Below, in pieces: positions 26,426 through 34,912 of a stretch of 64,000 bases of DNA. Location: the NCBI RefSeq assembly GCF_000403135.1, contig NZ_AQPN01000008.1, forward strand, positions 16,549 to 80,548. Direction: 5' to 3'. The DNA is from Arcticibacter svalbardensis MN12-7 (GTDB lineage Bacteria; Bacteroidota; Bacteroidia; Sphingobacteriales; Sphingobacteriaceae). The notes below the pieces were generated by a model. That model was given only the letters and a program-made list of their open reading frames with translations, did no database searches and was not told where the DNA came from. Positions within the stretch are counted from its first letter, which is position 1. Each line of letters begins with the position of its first letter. Both the position numbers and the translations under genes were made by a program.

Positions 26426-26433
26426 CAAAGTTA
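26426..26433 (-). promoter_or_regulatory. -7 box of cmk, abutting the start codon
   Basis: TAACTTTG on the minus strand, an exact TAnnTTTG match, separated from the ATG by only 4 nt. A TTTA lies 23 nt upstream at 26457-26460. This predicts a leaderless or near-leaderless transcript. Confidence 0.6.
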
Positions 26434-26548
26434 TTATTTAATGATATATCATCAGATAAATATTCATTAATAGAGGTCAGATAAACGAAAACCTGAAGAA
26501 TAACTAGTAGCCAATTTGTTAACTTCGTAACTGATCTACATGAATTTT

Positions 26549-27505
26549 TTAATGTCCAAAGCTATATGACAAACTTACTGATCCATATTGCTGAGATCGA
26601 ACCTGCGACTTCATCTCTTTAGTTTTAAAAATAGCAGAAAAGCTGGCTGTCCACGGGTTTTGTGCATATAGCACACCAACTTCTTGCGCATATACCAACC
26701 TATTTGGTGTATAGGTTACCGGTCCTTTATCATCCCTAAACAAGCCACCCTGAATTGTTGCGTCGTAAACAATTACATTTAATGTAGGCTGTGTATAAAA
26801 GAAGAATTCTTTCTTTGTTAGCGAGGAACCTTCAATGTTCGAAATACGACTGTTTGTGGAAGCCGATTGAGTTAGTTTATTTATACTTCCAGCCCTGAAT
26901 AATACGCCTGCACTAGCCCTCGTATTGGTATTACCCACTATTGCTTGTGTAGCCAAACTGAAATCTGCATTTTCTGAAGGACGAAGCAACAGTCTTTTAT
27001 ATTCAAATAAAGCGTTAACGCCAATTTCATTCTTCACCTGGTATTGCCAGCCATTAATTTCATAAAATCCAATCACGCGATGAAGCAGTTCCTGTGCATC
27101 CTTTGCCAGGGAATTAGGACCAATTGTACCAATATTCAAACCTGCACTCATTACCTGTTCATCCTTTTTGTACCAGCTTATTTTTGCTGCACCATAAAGA
27201 TAACCTGCGAAAGGACGGTCAACATAAATGATATCAGGCACAGCACCGGATTGCGCATTGTAAATATATTGCCCAATTTCCGCTTCCCATATCTTTTTTT
27301 CAACTCTACCTGTTGTGTCTTTTTGATTTAAAGCATGACGAAAGTTGAAAAATAAACCGTTTGTATAATAGCGATCAGATCCTGATCCTAAATAAGAGTC
27401 ATTCTCGCTTTTAAACCCGATCATATTTTTAAAGTTGCCGGTTTGAGCGGATAAAGAAATAGAACTGAAAAAAAACACTAAAAGAATAAAGTTGATCTTA
27501 ACCAT
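26549..27505 (-). CDS. LpxR-family lipid A deacylase
   Basis: 318 residues. A signal peptide ends at about residue 20 (SLSAQ). The N-terminal motif ENDSYLGSGSDRYYTNG matches the LpxR/DUF2219 signature, in which Asn-Asp and an Asp-Arg-Tyr-Tyr-Thr-Asn-Gly stretch line the calcium-dependent active site. A 12-strand outer-membrane barrel follows, ending in SYSFGH. LpxR removes the 3'-acyloxyacyl group from lipid A. It is alone on the minus strand between lon and cmk. Confidence 0.87.
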   Translation of the reverse strand: MVKINFILLVFFFSSISLSAQTGNFKNMIGFKSENDSYLGSGSDRYYTNGLFFNFRHALNQKDTTGRVEKKIWEAEIGQYIYNAQSGAVPDIIYVDRPFAGYLYGAAKISWYKKDEQVMSAGLNIGTIGPNSLAKDAQELLHRVIGFYEINGWQYQVKNEIGVNALFEYKRLLLRPSENADFSLATQAIVGNTNTRASAGVLFRAGSINKLTQSASTNSRISNIEGSSLTKKEFFFYTQPTLNVIVYDATIQGGLFRDDKGPVTYTPNRLVYAQEVGVLYAQNPWTASFSAIFKTKEMKSQVRSQQYGSVSLSYSFGH

Positions 27506-27590
27506 TTGCTGTCCTGAAAAACAAATATGTAAATAAATTTATGCTGTACAAAGTGCTAATTCCTTTCCATAACCAGAAATTAGTATAAGC

Positions 27591-27627
27591 AAAAAAAAAG
27601 AGGGGTTTCAATCGAAATCCCCTCTTG
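27591..27627 (-). terminator. Intrinsic terminator of lon
   Basis: A 12-bp stem with one bulged base around AATC (27599-27609 with 27613-27625), followed on the minus strand by a run of nine T. It lies 22 nt after the lon stop. Confidence 0.88.
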
Positions 27628-27648
27628 TATATTTAATCTTCGCTTCAA

Positions 27649-30114
27649 CTACAGAAAAGTTTCCTTCGCTTTAATCGTCAGATCTATTGGATCTTTTACC
27701 TTGTCATCTGAAAGCGCAAGATCAATCACCTGCCTCATTTCCGTAACATAATGGAACTTAAGATCCTTGATATAACTCTCTTTTATTTCCAGGATATCCT
27801 TCTCATTTGACTTTGAAAGAATGATTTGCTTGATGTTTGCCCGTTTAGCAGCAAGGATCTTTTCCTTTATTCCACCCACTGGCAATACCTTTCCTCTAAG
27901 TGTAATTTCCCCTGTCATAGCCAGATCTGACTTTACTTTACGTTGCGTAAATGCAGAAGTAAGTGCAGTTAACATCGTAATTCCTGCTGATGGACCATCC
28001 TTGGGTGTGGCTCCAGCAGGAACGTGAATATGAACATCCCACAGATCAAATAACTGATGATCTATATTGAAATTTATAGCATGAGCACGTAAATAAGCCA
28101 TTGCCAAAGTAGCCGACTCTTTCATAACATCACCTAAATTACCGGTTATAGACATCTTGCCTTTACCCGGACTAAGACTAGCCTCTATAAAAAGGATGTC
28201 ACCGCCAACCTGTGTCCAGGCTAAACCTGTTACCACGCCAGCTACATCATTCCCTTCATACATGTCCTTGTCAAAAATAGGAGGGCCCAGAATCGTTTCA
28301 ACATCCGTTTTATTAACCGCTGGAGTATAGTCTTCCTCCATGGCAATTTTTGTAGCGATACCCCGCACAACAGAACCTATCTTCTTTTCTAACCCACGAA
28401 CTCCCGATTCCCGTGTGTATTCTTCAATTATTTTTTCTATTACAGCAGGTTTCAGTGTAAGATGTTTCTTAGACAAACCATGCTGTTCAAGTTGCTTAGC
28501 AAGTAAATGCTGTTTAGCAATTTCAATTTTCTCTTCTATGGTGTACCCATTCACTTCAATTACTTCCATCCTGTCAAGCAATGCAGGCTGTATCGAACTC
28601 AAAGAGTTGGCTGTAGCAATGAACATGACATTTGACAAATCATAATCTAGCTCTACATAATGATCGTAAAAAGCACTGTTCTGTTCCGGATCCAACACCT
28701 CGAGTAAAGCGGAAGAAGGATCTCCATGAGAATCATTCGCAACTTTATCAATTTCATCTAATACAAATACTGGATTTGATGTCCCTGCTTTCTTTAGTGA
28801 CTGAATAATCCGGCCAGGCATTGCACCGATATAAGTTTTTCTGTGTCCCCTTATTTCAGCTTCATCTCGGATACCACCCAGGGCAATTCTGACGTATTTT
28901 CTCCCCAGTGCACGGGCAATAGATTTCCCAAGTGAGGTTTTTCCAACCCCTGGAGGGCCGGCAAGGCAAAGGATAGGAGCTTTCATGTTCTGTTTCAATT
29001 TCAATACAGCCAGATACTCAATAATCCTGCGTTTTACTTTTTCCAAACCATAATGGTCTTTATCCAGAATGCGTTCCGCTCTTTTTAGATCGAAATTATC
29101 TTTAGTGAAATCATTCCATGGAAGATCAAGCACCAATTCAAGATAATTTACCTGTACCGAATAATCGGCCGCAGCAGGATTCATCCTTCCAAGCTTATCC
29201 AGCTCTTTCGAAAAGTATCCGTTAATCTCTTTAGACCATTTCTTCTTTGAAGCTCTTTCACGCAGATTTTCTAATTCCAGGTCAGGCGTATTACCACCAA
29301 GTTCCTCTTGTATGGTTTTTAGCTGTTGGTTCAGGAAGTAATCACGCTGTTGCTTATCCAGATCTACACGAACTTTTGACTGAATTTGATTCTTCAGTTC
29401 AAGCATTTGCAAATCAATTGTAAGCTGTTCAAGCACTAAAATTGCTCTTTCATGCAGATTCGCTACCTCTAGCATACTCTGTTTTACAGCAACATCTGCA
29501 TTCATATTAGAAGAGATGAAGTTGATTAAAAAGGAGGGACTCTCAATATTTTTTATAGCAATCCCTGCCTCACTGGGCAAATTAGGCGAAAGATGTATAA
29601 TTTGCATCGCCATATCCTTGATTGATCCGACCATGGCCTTGAACTGTTTGTCAGTCTTAGGACGGATTTCTTCAAATTTATTTACGGTAGCTTTAATATA
29701 TGGATCTTTCTGCACCTCTTCATTTAGGCGGAATCGTTGTTTCCCCTGTATAATTACAGTGGTACTGCCATCCGGCATTTGAAGCATTTTTATGATAAGT
29801 GCCACTGTACCAACCTCATTTAGTTGTTCAAATGTTGGATCTTCTACTCCTACATCTTTTTGAGAAACGACCCCGATAGTACGATTTCCTTTATAGGCAT
29901 CTTTTATAAGTTTAATGGATTTATCTCTCCCTACCGTTATTGGAATAACAACACCTGGAAATAATACAGTATTCCTTAATGGTAGAATAGGCAGTATATC
30001 AGGCGTTTGTTCATTATTCATTTCCTCTTCGTCTTCTTGTGACATAAGAGGAAAGAATTCTGTATCTTCATTTATAAGGGGTAACGAGTGATTAAAATCA
30101 AGGAGGTTATTCAT
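27649..30114 (-). CDS. lon: ATP-dependent protease Lon
   Basis: 821 residues in the standard order: N-terminal substrate domain from about 40 (LPILPLRNTVLFPG), AAA+ module with Walker A GPPGVGKTS at about 386-394 and Walker B FVLDEIDK, then the protease domain with the Ser-Lys dyad (Ser about 709 in PKDGPSAGIT, Lys about 750 in PVGGIKEK). It degrades misfolded and regulatory proteins in the cytoplasm. The acidic 35-residue N-terminal extension is common in this phylum. The start is the ATG at 30114. Confidence 0.98.
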   Translation of the reverse strand: MNNLLDFNHSLPLINEDTEFFPLMSQEDEEEMNNEQTPDILPILPLRNTVLFPGVVIPITVGRDKSIKLIKDAYKGNRTIGVVSQKDVGVEDPTFEQLNEVGTVALIIKMLQMPDGSTTVIIQGKQRFRLNEEVQKDPYIKATVNKFEEIRPKTDKQFKAMVGSIKDMAMQIIHLSPNLPSEAGIAIKNIESPSFLINFISSNMNADVAVKQSMLEVANLHERAILVLEQLTIDLQMLELKNQIQSKVRVDLDKQQRDYFLNQQLKTIQEELGGNTPDLELENLRERASKKKWSKEINGYFSKELDKLGRMNPAAADYSVQVNYLELVLDLPWNDFTKDNFDLKRAERILDKDHYGLEKVKRRIIEYLAVLKLKQNMKAPILCLAGPPGVGKTSLGKSIARALGRKYVRIALGGIRDEAEIRGHRKTYIGAMPGRIIQSLKKAGTSNPVFVLDEIDKVANDSHGDPSSALLEVLDPEQNSAFYDHYVELDYDLSNVMFIATANSLSSIQPALLDRMEVIEVNGYTIEEKIEIAKQHLLAKQLEQHGLSKKHLTLKPAVIEKIIEEYTRESGVRGLEKKIGSVVRGIATKIAMEEDYTPAVNKTDVETILGPPIFDKDMYEGNDVAGVVTGLAWTQVGGDILFIEASLSPGKGKMSITGNLGDVMKESATLAMAYLRAHAINFNIDHQLFDLWDVHIHVPAGATPKDGPSAGITMLTALTSAFTQRKVKSDLAMTGEITLRGKVLPVGGIKEKILAAKRANIKQIILSKSNEKDILEIKESYIKDLKFHYVTEMRQVIDLALSDDKVKDPIDLTIKAKETFL

Positions 30115-30416
30115 TTAAATCCTTTCTTAACGTCATTCTGACAGTGAAATTAGTTGAACTATTGTTTATTAATAAAAAGTATACTGCTGCAAGGCGTATG
30201 CCAAAAGCGGTAAATCAGTATGAAAAGCACATATGAGAGGATTAATGAAGTACTTAGTCACGTATTAATTTTGATACTGCAATAAAGTCAGGCTTTCACA
30301 GCAATTTGACCTCATTCCAACTATAGCTGTCCGCTTCAATTGTATCTTGGTAAAAACAAATTTAGCTTAAAGTTATTTATGAGTGTAATAAATGATGTGT
30401 ATATTCGAAACGCTTC
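30115..30416. other. Divergent lon / TPR intergenic region
   Basis: About 300 bp with no open frame of coding character. A minus-strand TAAATTTG near 30356-30363 could be a distant lon promoter with a leader of about 240 nt. I see no heat-shock inverted repeat (CIRCE-type). Confidence 0.4.
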
Positions 30417-30424
30417 TATTTTTG
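30417..30424 (+). promoter_or_regulatory. -7 box of the TPR gene
   Basis: TATTTTTG, an exact TAnnTTTG match, 70 nt before the ATG at 30495. No -33 TTTG was seen. Confidence 0.45.
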
Positions 30425-30494
30425 TAAATTCTCAAATTAGAAATAATATTACACCTCAATCGTTATAAGACGAGTAGAACTTAAGTATTTAAAA

Positions 30495-31136
30495 ATGAAA
30501 TTAATTGCATCAATTTTATCTTTTGTGTTTTTATGTAGTGGCGTCACTTATGCACAACAGAATCAGGAAATTAAAAATAACAATGTAAAGTTAGGGCAGA
30601 AGGCCCTCATGGATGGCGACTTTAAAGAAGCGGTTACCCATCTGGAAAAAGCAATACCCACTGAAGGATCAAATCCTGATGTTTTGTACATGTTAGGGTA
30701 TTCTTATTATCATTCAGGAAGCTATCAGAAATCCATTAGCACCTTCGGACAGGTAATCGCGCTAAAACCTAACAATGTTTCCGCTTATTACTACCGTGGT
30801 AAAGCCAGAAATGTACTTGGAACTCAAATGAACTCTCCTCTGTCTGTTACAGAAAGAGAAAAGTTACTCCTTGCTTCCATTAATGATTACACTAAGGCCA
30901 TCGAATTAAATTCAGCAGATCAGGTCTTGTACCAGAACCGTGCAATGGCTTACCGTGATTATGGAATCCTTAAGGGACAGAAAATTCGTAAGTTTTATAA
31001 CAAGGAAGTGGCTGAAAACTCGTTCAAATCTTGTATCGAAGACTTGCAGAAGGTGCTTGATGCCACTCCCGGTAGGAAAGACATTACAGAGGAAATTAAG
31101 AAAGCCAAAGTTTATATGGCAAACTTAAGTCGATAA
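30495..31136 (+). CDS. Periplasmic TPR protein
   Basis: 213 residues. A signal peptide ends at about residue 20 (GVTYAQ). Three or four tetratricopeptide units follow (KLGQKALMDGDFKEAVTHLE, MLGYSYYHSGSYQKSIST and VSAYYYRGKARN), with spacing near 34 residues. It probably acts as a protein-binding scaffold outside the cytoplasm; the partner is unknown. It has its own -7 box and a terminator, so it is monocistronic. Confidence 0.85.
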   Translation: MKLIASILSFVFLCSGVTYAQQNQEIKNNNVKLGQKALMDGDFKEAVTHLEKAIPTEGSNPDVLYMLGYSYYHSGSYQKSISTFGQVIALKPNNVSAYYYRGKARNVLGTQMNSPLSVTEREKLLLASINDYTKAIELNSADQVLYQNRAMAYRDYGILKGQKIRKFYNKEVAENSFKSCIEDLQKVLDATPGRKDITEEIKKAKVYMANLSR

Positions 31137-31142
31137 TATTTT

Positions 31143-31173
31143 AAACCCTGATGCAGATCAGGGTTTGATTTTT
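31143..31173 (+). terminator. Intrinsic terminator after the TPR gene
   Basis: A 9-bp stem AAACCCTGA/TCAGGGTTT (31143-31151 with 31158-31166), 6-nt loop and a T-rich tail, 6 nt after the TPR stop. It runs into the last codons of the convergent lipoprotein gene. Confidence 0.8.
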
Positions 31174-31700
31174 CCATTTATCTGATAGGTGTTTGTGCCT
31201 ATCAATTTTACTTGTTGTGTTTTTTTGATCTTATACAAGGAATCAGGATAGTAGTTTAATAGTTCAGTCGAATTATATATTTCGTTACTTACCTGACTCT
31301 CTATATCGATTGAAGTGATCCTGTTTCCAGACTTATTAATCCGGATTCTTTTAATTTTTAAAGTACTATCCAGGGTAGTATAAACAAGTCCGTTAACATT
31401 TACTTTGATGTTATAGCTATCCCTCCAGGAAGGTTTATTGAGGTCAGACGCTGAAAATACATCCAGTTCATTTTTCCAATTAGGAATCTTAACCTGTTTT
31501 TCTTCGCTAATCCCATTGTGAATAACCTTTTTCAGTACCGTGGGATTGGCTGCACTTAATCGCAAAATCTCTTTATTGAAAAAACCCCTGATATCAAAAT
31601 ACTTGTTTTTGATATCAGGGGTTTTTTTATCTTCTGTACACGAGCTAATCGCGCACAGAAGAATTAAAAAACATAAAGTGTGTGTTTTATACAAGCACAT
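31158..31700 (-). CDS. Lipoprotein, unknown function, overlapping gpmI
   Basis: 180 residues. The lipoprotein signal ends in AISSC with Cys21 as the anchor. The mature part has beta strands such as NVNGLVYTTLDSTL and no family that I recognise. Its ATG lies inside the last codons of gpmI (14-bp overlap, different frame), so translation is probably coupled. A perfect 21-bp hairpin with a T run lies at codons 25-41, just after the lipobox, and could end transcription early. An alternative is that this hairpin is simply the gpmI terminator and the gene is weakly expressed. Confidence 0.75.
   Translation of the reverse strand: MCLYKTHTLCFLILLCAISSCTEDKKTPDIKNKYFDIRGFFNKEILRLSAANPTVLKKVIHNGISEEKQVKIPNWKNELDVFSASDLNKPSWRDSYNIKVNVNGLVYTTLDSTLKIKRIRINKSGNRITSIDIESQVSNEIYNSTELLNYYPDSLYKIKKTQQVKLIGTNTYQINGKIKP
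31579..31627 (-). terminator. Intragenic terminator-like hairpin downstream of gpmI
   Basis: A perfect 21-bp inverted repeat (31579-31599 with 31607-31627), 7-nt loop, with A6 and T6 at the ends. On the minus strand it begins 60 nt after the gpmI stop and ends in T6, as in an intrinsic terminator, but it lies entirely inside the overlapping lipoprotein gene. Confidence 0.75.
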
Positions 31701-33207
31701 TACCAGTCATTTTTTCAGGAATAGGTACATGCAGTATAGTTAGAACTGTAGGAGCAATATCTCCAAGTTTTCCATCCTTAACATGTTTGTAATCCTTATC
31801 TATTAAAATGCAGGGAACAAGATTAGTGGTATGAGCTGTATTTACTGATCCATCAGCATTGACCATGTAATCTGCATTTCCATGGTCGGCAATGATAATA
31901 AACGAATATCCATTTTCAAGACCACAAGCTACTACATCTTTCAGGCATTCGTCTGCAGTTTCAACAGCTTTAACAACTGCTGAAAATACACCTGTATGTC
32001 CTACCATATCTGCATTTGCGAAATTTAAACAGATGAAGTCTGGTTTGTTTTCTGGAATCTCTTCGCAGATAGCATCTCTGATTCCTCTGGCGCTCATTTC
32101 TGGTTGCAGGTCATATGTAGCAACTTTAGGCGAAGGTACTAATAGTCTTTTTTCCCCGTCAAAAGGTTTTTCTTTTCCACCGGAGAAGAAAAATGTAACG
32201 TGAGGGTATTTTTCAGTTTCCGCTATCCGAACCTGAGTTTTATTGAAACGTTCCAGTACTTCACCAAGCGTATCAATCAGGTCATCCTTTTTGAAAAGCA
32301 CTTCCACTCCTTTGAATGTTTCATCATAGGTAGTCATGGTGATATATCTTAAATCAAGTGGCGTCATCTGATAATCAGGGAATGCTTTTTGAGTTAAGGC
32401 TGTAGTAATTTCGCGACCACGATCTGTTCTAAAGTTGAAGCAGATTACCACATCACCCGTTTGAATATGGGTAATAGGATTTCCATTTTCGTCAACCTTA
32501 ATTACAGGTTTAATAAACTCATCAGTAATACCTTCACTGTACGAGTTTTCAAGCGATTTAACAAGGTCATTGGATGGTGTTCCAATAGCGTTCACTAATA
32601 AATCATACGCCTGTTTAACCCTTTCCCAACGATTATCGCGGTCCATTGCATAATAACGACCTATTAAAGAAGCGATTTGGATAGTTGAGTCTTTAGAATA
32701 ATCAAGTAAATCTTTGATATAAGCTTTTCCAGCATTCGGATCCGTATCACGGCCATCCAAAAATGCATGAAGAAATACATTCGGTACTGATGCTGCTTTT
32801 GCTGCATCGAACAGACCTTTAATATGTTTAAGATGTGAATGAACACCGCCGTCGGATACAAGACCGATAAAATGTACATTTTTGTTTTCAGCGATCGCAT
32901 ATTTAAAGGCATCCTGAAGAATAGGATGCTCCAGTAATTCGCCATCATCCACTGCTTTATGAATCCTTCCGAGCTCCTGGTATACCACACGGCCTGCTCC
33001 CAGGTTCATGTGTCCTACCTCAGAATTTCCCATTTGCCCTGCAGGAAGTCCTACTGCAACTCCGGAAGCTTCAAGCTTGGAGTTAGGATATGTTGCTATA
33101 AGGTGATCAAAGAAAGGAGTGTTTGCTGCCAGTATAGCGTTGGATGCGTCGGCTTTGCCGTAGCCCCAGCCATCAAGAATTATAAGTGCTACTTTTTTAT
33201 TTTCCAC
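31687..33207 (-). CDS. gpmI: Cofactor-independent phosphoglycerate mutase
   Basis: 506 residues from a GTG start at 33207 (VENKKVALIILDGWGYGK), the normal GpmI length. Ser62 in QMGNSEVGHMN is the phospho-Ser nucleophile; metal sites DHGNAD and TAHTTN are present. It interconverts 2- and 3-phosphoglycerate in glycolysis. The ATG at 33249 in the same frame lies upstream of the promoter boxes and cannot be on the main transcript, which supports GTG. The -7 box ends 4 nt before GTG, suggesting a leaderless GTG mRNA. Confidence 0.95.
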   Translation of the reverse strand: MENKKVALIILDGWGYGKADASNAILAANTPFFDHLIATYPNSKLEASGVAVGLPAGQMGNSEVGHMNLGAGRVVYQELGRIHKAVDDGELLEHPILQDAFKYAIAENKNVHFIGLVSDGGVHSHLKHIKGLFDAAKAASVPNVFLHAFLDGRDTDPNAGKAYIKDLLDYSKDSTIQIASLIGRYYAMDRDNRWERVKQAYDLLVNAIGTPSNDLVKSLENSYSEGITDEFIKPVIKVDENGNPITHIQTGDVVICFNFRTDRGREITTALTQKAFPDYQMTPLDLRYITMTTYDETFKGVEVLFKKDDLIDTLGEVLERFNKTQVRIAETEKYPHVTFFFSGGKEKPFDGEKRLLVPSPKVATYDLQPEMSARGIRDAICEEIPENKPDFICLNFANADMVGHTGVFSAVVKAVETADECLKDVVACGLENGYSFIIIADHGNADYMVNADGSVNTAHTTNLVPCILIDKDYKHVKDGKLGDIAPTVLTILHVPIPEKMTGNVLV

Positions 33208-33211
33208 ACAA

Positions 33212-33242
33212 CAAATATAGACTTGTATTATTAGTATCCAAA
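33212..33242 (-). promoter_or_regulatory. Promoter of gpmI (perfect consensus)
   Basis: On the minus strand TTTG (33239-33242), exactly 19 nt, then TATATTTG (33212-33219). The box ends 4 nt before the GTG start codon. Confidence 0.8.
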
Positions 33243-33313
33243 GTGACAAAGGTCATATTTGTAAATTTTCGATGTTACTAATTGTTTAATTTAATGTTAT
33301 TGTTATTTTAGCA

Positions 33314-34171
33314 ATGTATATGAAAGACTACAAAGAGTTACTTACTCAATTTATTGCAAATGCACTTGCCGAAGACCTTGGTTCCGGCGATCATACTTCT
33401 TTATCCACGATTCCGGTTAATAAAAAGGGGGAAGCTAAATTGATCATTAAGGATAAAGGTGTACTGGCGGGAGTGGATGTTGCTCTTGCCATATTTAAAC
33501 AAGTGGATGCTGATCTTCAAGTGCATGTGCTTCTTGCTGATGGGGCAAAAGTGGAGTTCGGCGATATAGCCCTTACCGTGGAAGGAAATGTATCCTCTAT
33601 TCTAATTGCTGAAAGACTGGTTCTGAATACCATGCAAAGAATGAGTGGAATAGCATCGACTACCGCCCGTATAGTGGCTAAACTTAAGGATACCAATACC
33701 CGTGTCCTGGATACGAGGAAGACTACGCCAAACTTACGGTTCCTTGAAAAGCAAGCTGTAGTTATTGGTGGTGGGGTAAATCATCGCATTGGTTTATACG
33801 ATATGATCCTGATTAAAGACAATCACGTGGATTATGCAGGGGGGATTAAAAATGCCCTGCTGGCAGCAAAAGCATATATAAAGGATAAGAAATTGACACT
33901 TGAGATAGAAATTGAAGTGCGTACGATTTCTGAACTGGAAGAAGTTATTGAAGCGGGTGGCGCAGACCGCATTCTTCTTGATAACTTTAGCTTTGAGAAT
34001 TTAAAATCTGCAGTCAATTTAATCCATGGAAGGTTTCCTACTGAAGCCTCCGGCGGAATATCTGAAGAAAATGTGCTCGAATACGCCCAATGTGGTGTAG
34101 ATTTTATCTCCATGGGTGCTCTCACTCATTCCGTAAAGAGTCTGGATATGAGCCTTAAAGCGACGAATTAG
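33314..34171 (+). CDS. nadC: Nicotinate-nucleotide pyrophosphorylase (carboxylating)
   Basis: 285 residues of the quinolinate phosphoribosyltransferase family. Visible motifs are LAEDLGSGDHTS at the N-terminus, DTRKTTPNLR for phosphoribosyl-diphosphate and quinolinate binding, and the C-terminal EASGGI. It makes nicotinate mononucleotide from quinolinate in NAD synthesis. An ATG two codons further in (33320) is an equally good start. nadA and nadB are not in the window. plsY follows after 57 nt. Confidence 0.96.
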   Translation: MYMKDYKELLTQFIANALAEDLGSGDHTSLSTIPVNKKGEAKLIIKDKGVLAGVDVALAIFKQVDADLQVHVLLADGAKVEFGDIALTVEGNVSSILIAERLVLNTMQRMSGIASTTARIVAKLKDTNTRVLDTRKTTPNLRFLEKQAVVIGGGVNHRIGLYDMILIKDNHVDYAGGIKNALLAAKAYIKDKKLTLEIEIEVRTISELEEVIEAGGADRILLDNFSFENLKSAVNLIHGRFPTEASGGISEENVLEYAQCGVDFISMGALTHSVKSLDMSLKATN

Positions 34172-34228
34172 GACTTAAATGAACATAAAGTACATTAACA
34201 GTGGTTTTTTAGTATAATTGCATACTTA

Positions 34229-34879
34229 ATGATATCCATATTTTCTATTACAGCTGTGTTGGCTGCTTACCTTTTTGGATCGATTCCTAGTGCCGTCTGG
34301 ATAGGACAGGCTTTCTATGGAATTGATGTGCGCGAATACGGAAGTGGAAACGCCGGTGCGACAAATACGTTGCGCGTTTTAGGCACCAAAGCTGGTATAA
34401 CCGTTATGACTTTAGATATCCTTAAAGGATATACCGCTACTAATCTGGCATACTTCATTGGATTGTCCATAACAGGTCCACAGGATTCCATTCAATTTGT
34501 GAATTATCAGCTTGCTTTAGGCATTACGGCTGTTATGGGACATTTATTTCCTGTCTTCGCAGGCTTTCGTGGAGGCAAAGGAATTGCAACCTTATTTGGA
34601 ATGGTGCTAGCCGTTCATTTTGATGCCGCTCTATTCTGCGTAGGGGTATTTGTTTTGGTACTCATGGTTTCTAAGTATGTGTCATTAAGCTCTATACTGG
34701 CAGGTTTTGCCTTTCCTTTAAGCATAATTTTTGTGTTTCATTCTCCTTTAAGAGCGGTAGTTTTGTATGGAATGTGTATCTGTGTGCTCATCCTGATTAC
34801 GCATCAAAAGAACATTGAAAGGCTCCTTAAAGGCAAAGAATCAAAGATTAATATGTTCAAAAAGAAAACAGCTGTATAG
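34229..34879 (+). CDS. plsY: Glycerol-3-phosphate acyltransferase PlsY
   Basis: 216 residues with about five membrane helices and the three PlsY motifs: GSIPSAVWIG, the phosphate loop GSGNAGATN, and the FRGGKG(I/V)AT motif. It transfers acyl from acyl-phosphate to glycerol-3-phosphate, the first step of phospholipid synthesis, in the inner membrane. The TATAATTG just upstream (34213-34220) is a near match to a -7 box. The M48 gene follows after 33 nt. Confidence 0.96.
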   Translation: MISIFSITAVLAAYLFGSIPSAVWIGQAFYGIDVREYGSGNAGATNTLRVLGTKAGITVMTLDILKGYTATNLAYFIGLSITGPQDSIQFVNYQLALGITAVMGHLFPVFAGFRGGKGIATLFGMVLAVHFDAALFCVGVFVLVLMVSKYVSLSSILAGFAFPLSIIFVFHSPLRAVVLYGMCICVLILITHQKNIERLLKGKESKINMFKKKTAV

Positions 34880-34912
34880 TTTTTTTGTTGAAACACTATA
34901 CACAGTAAAGAG

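Noticed and set aside
31579..31627. CRISPR repeat or mobile-element end
   Set aside because: Only one copy exists and its arms code for part of a lipoprotein; a terminator-like hairpin is the simpler reading.
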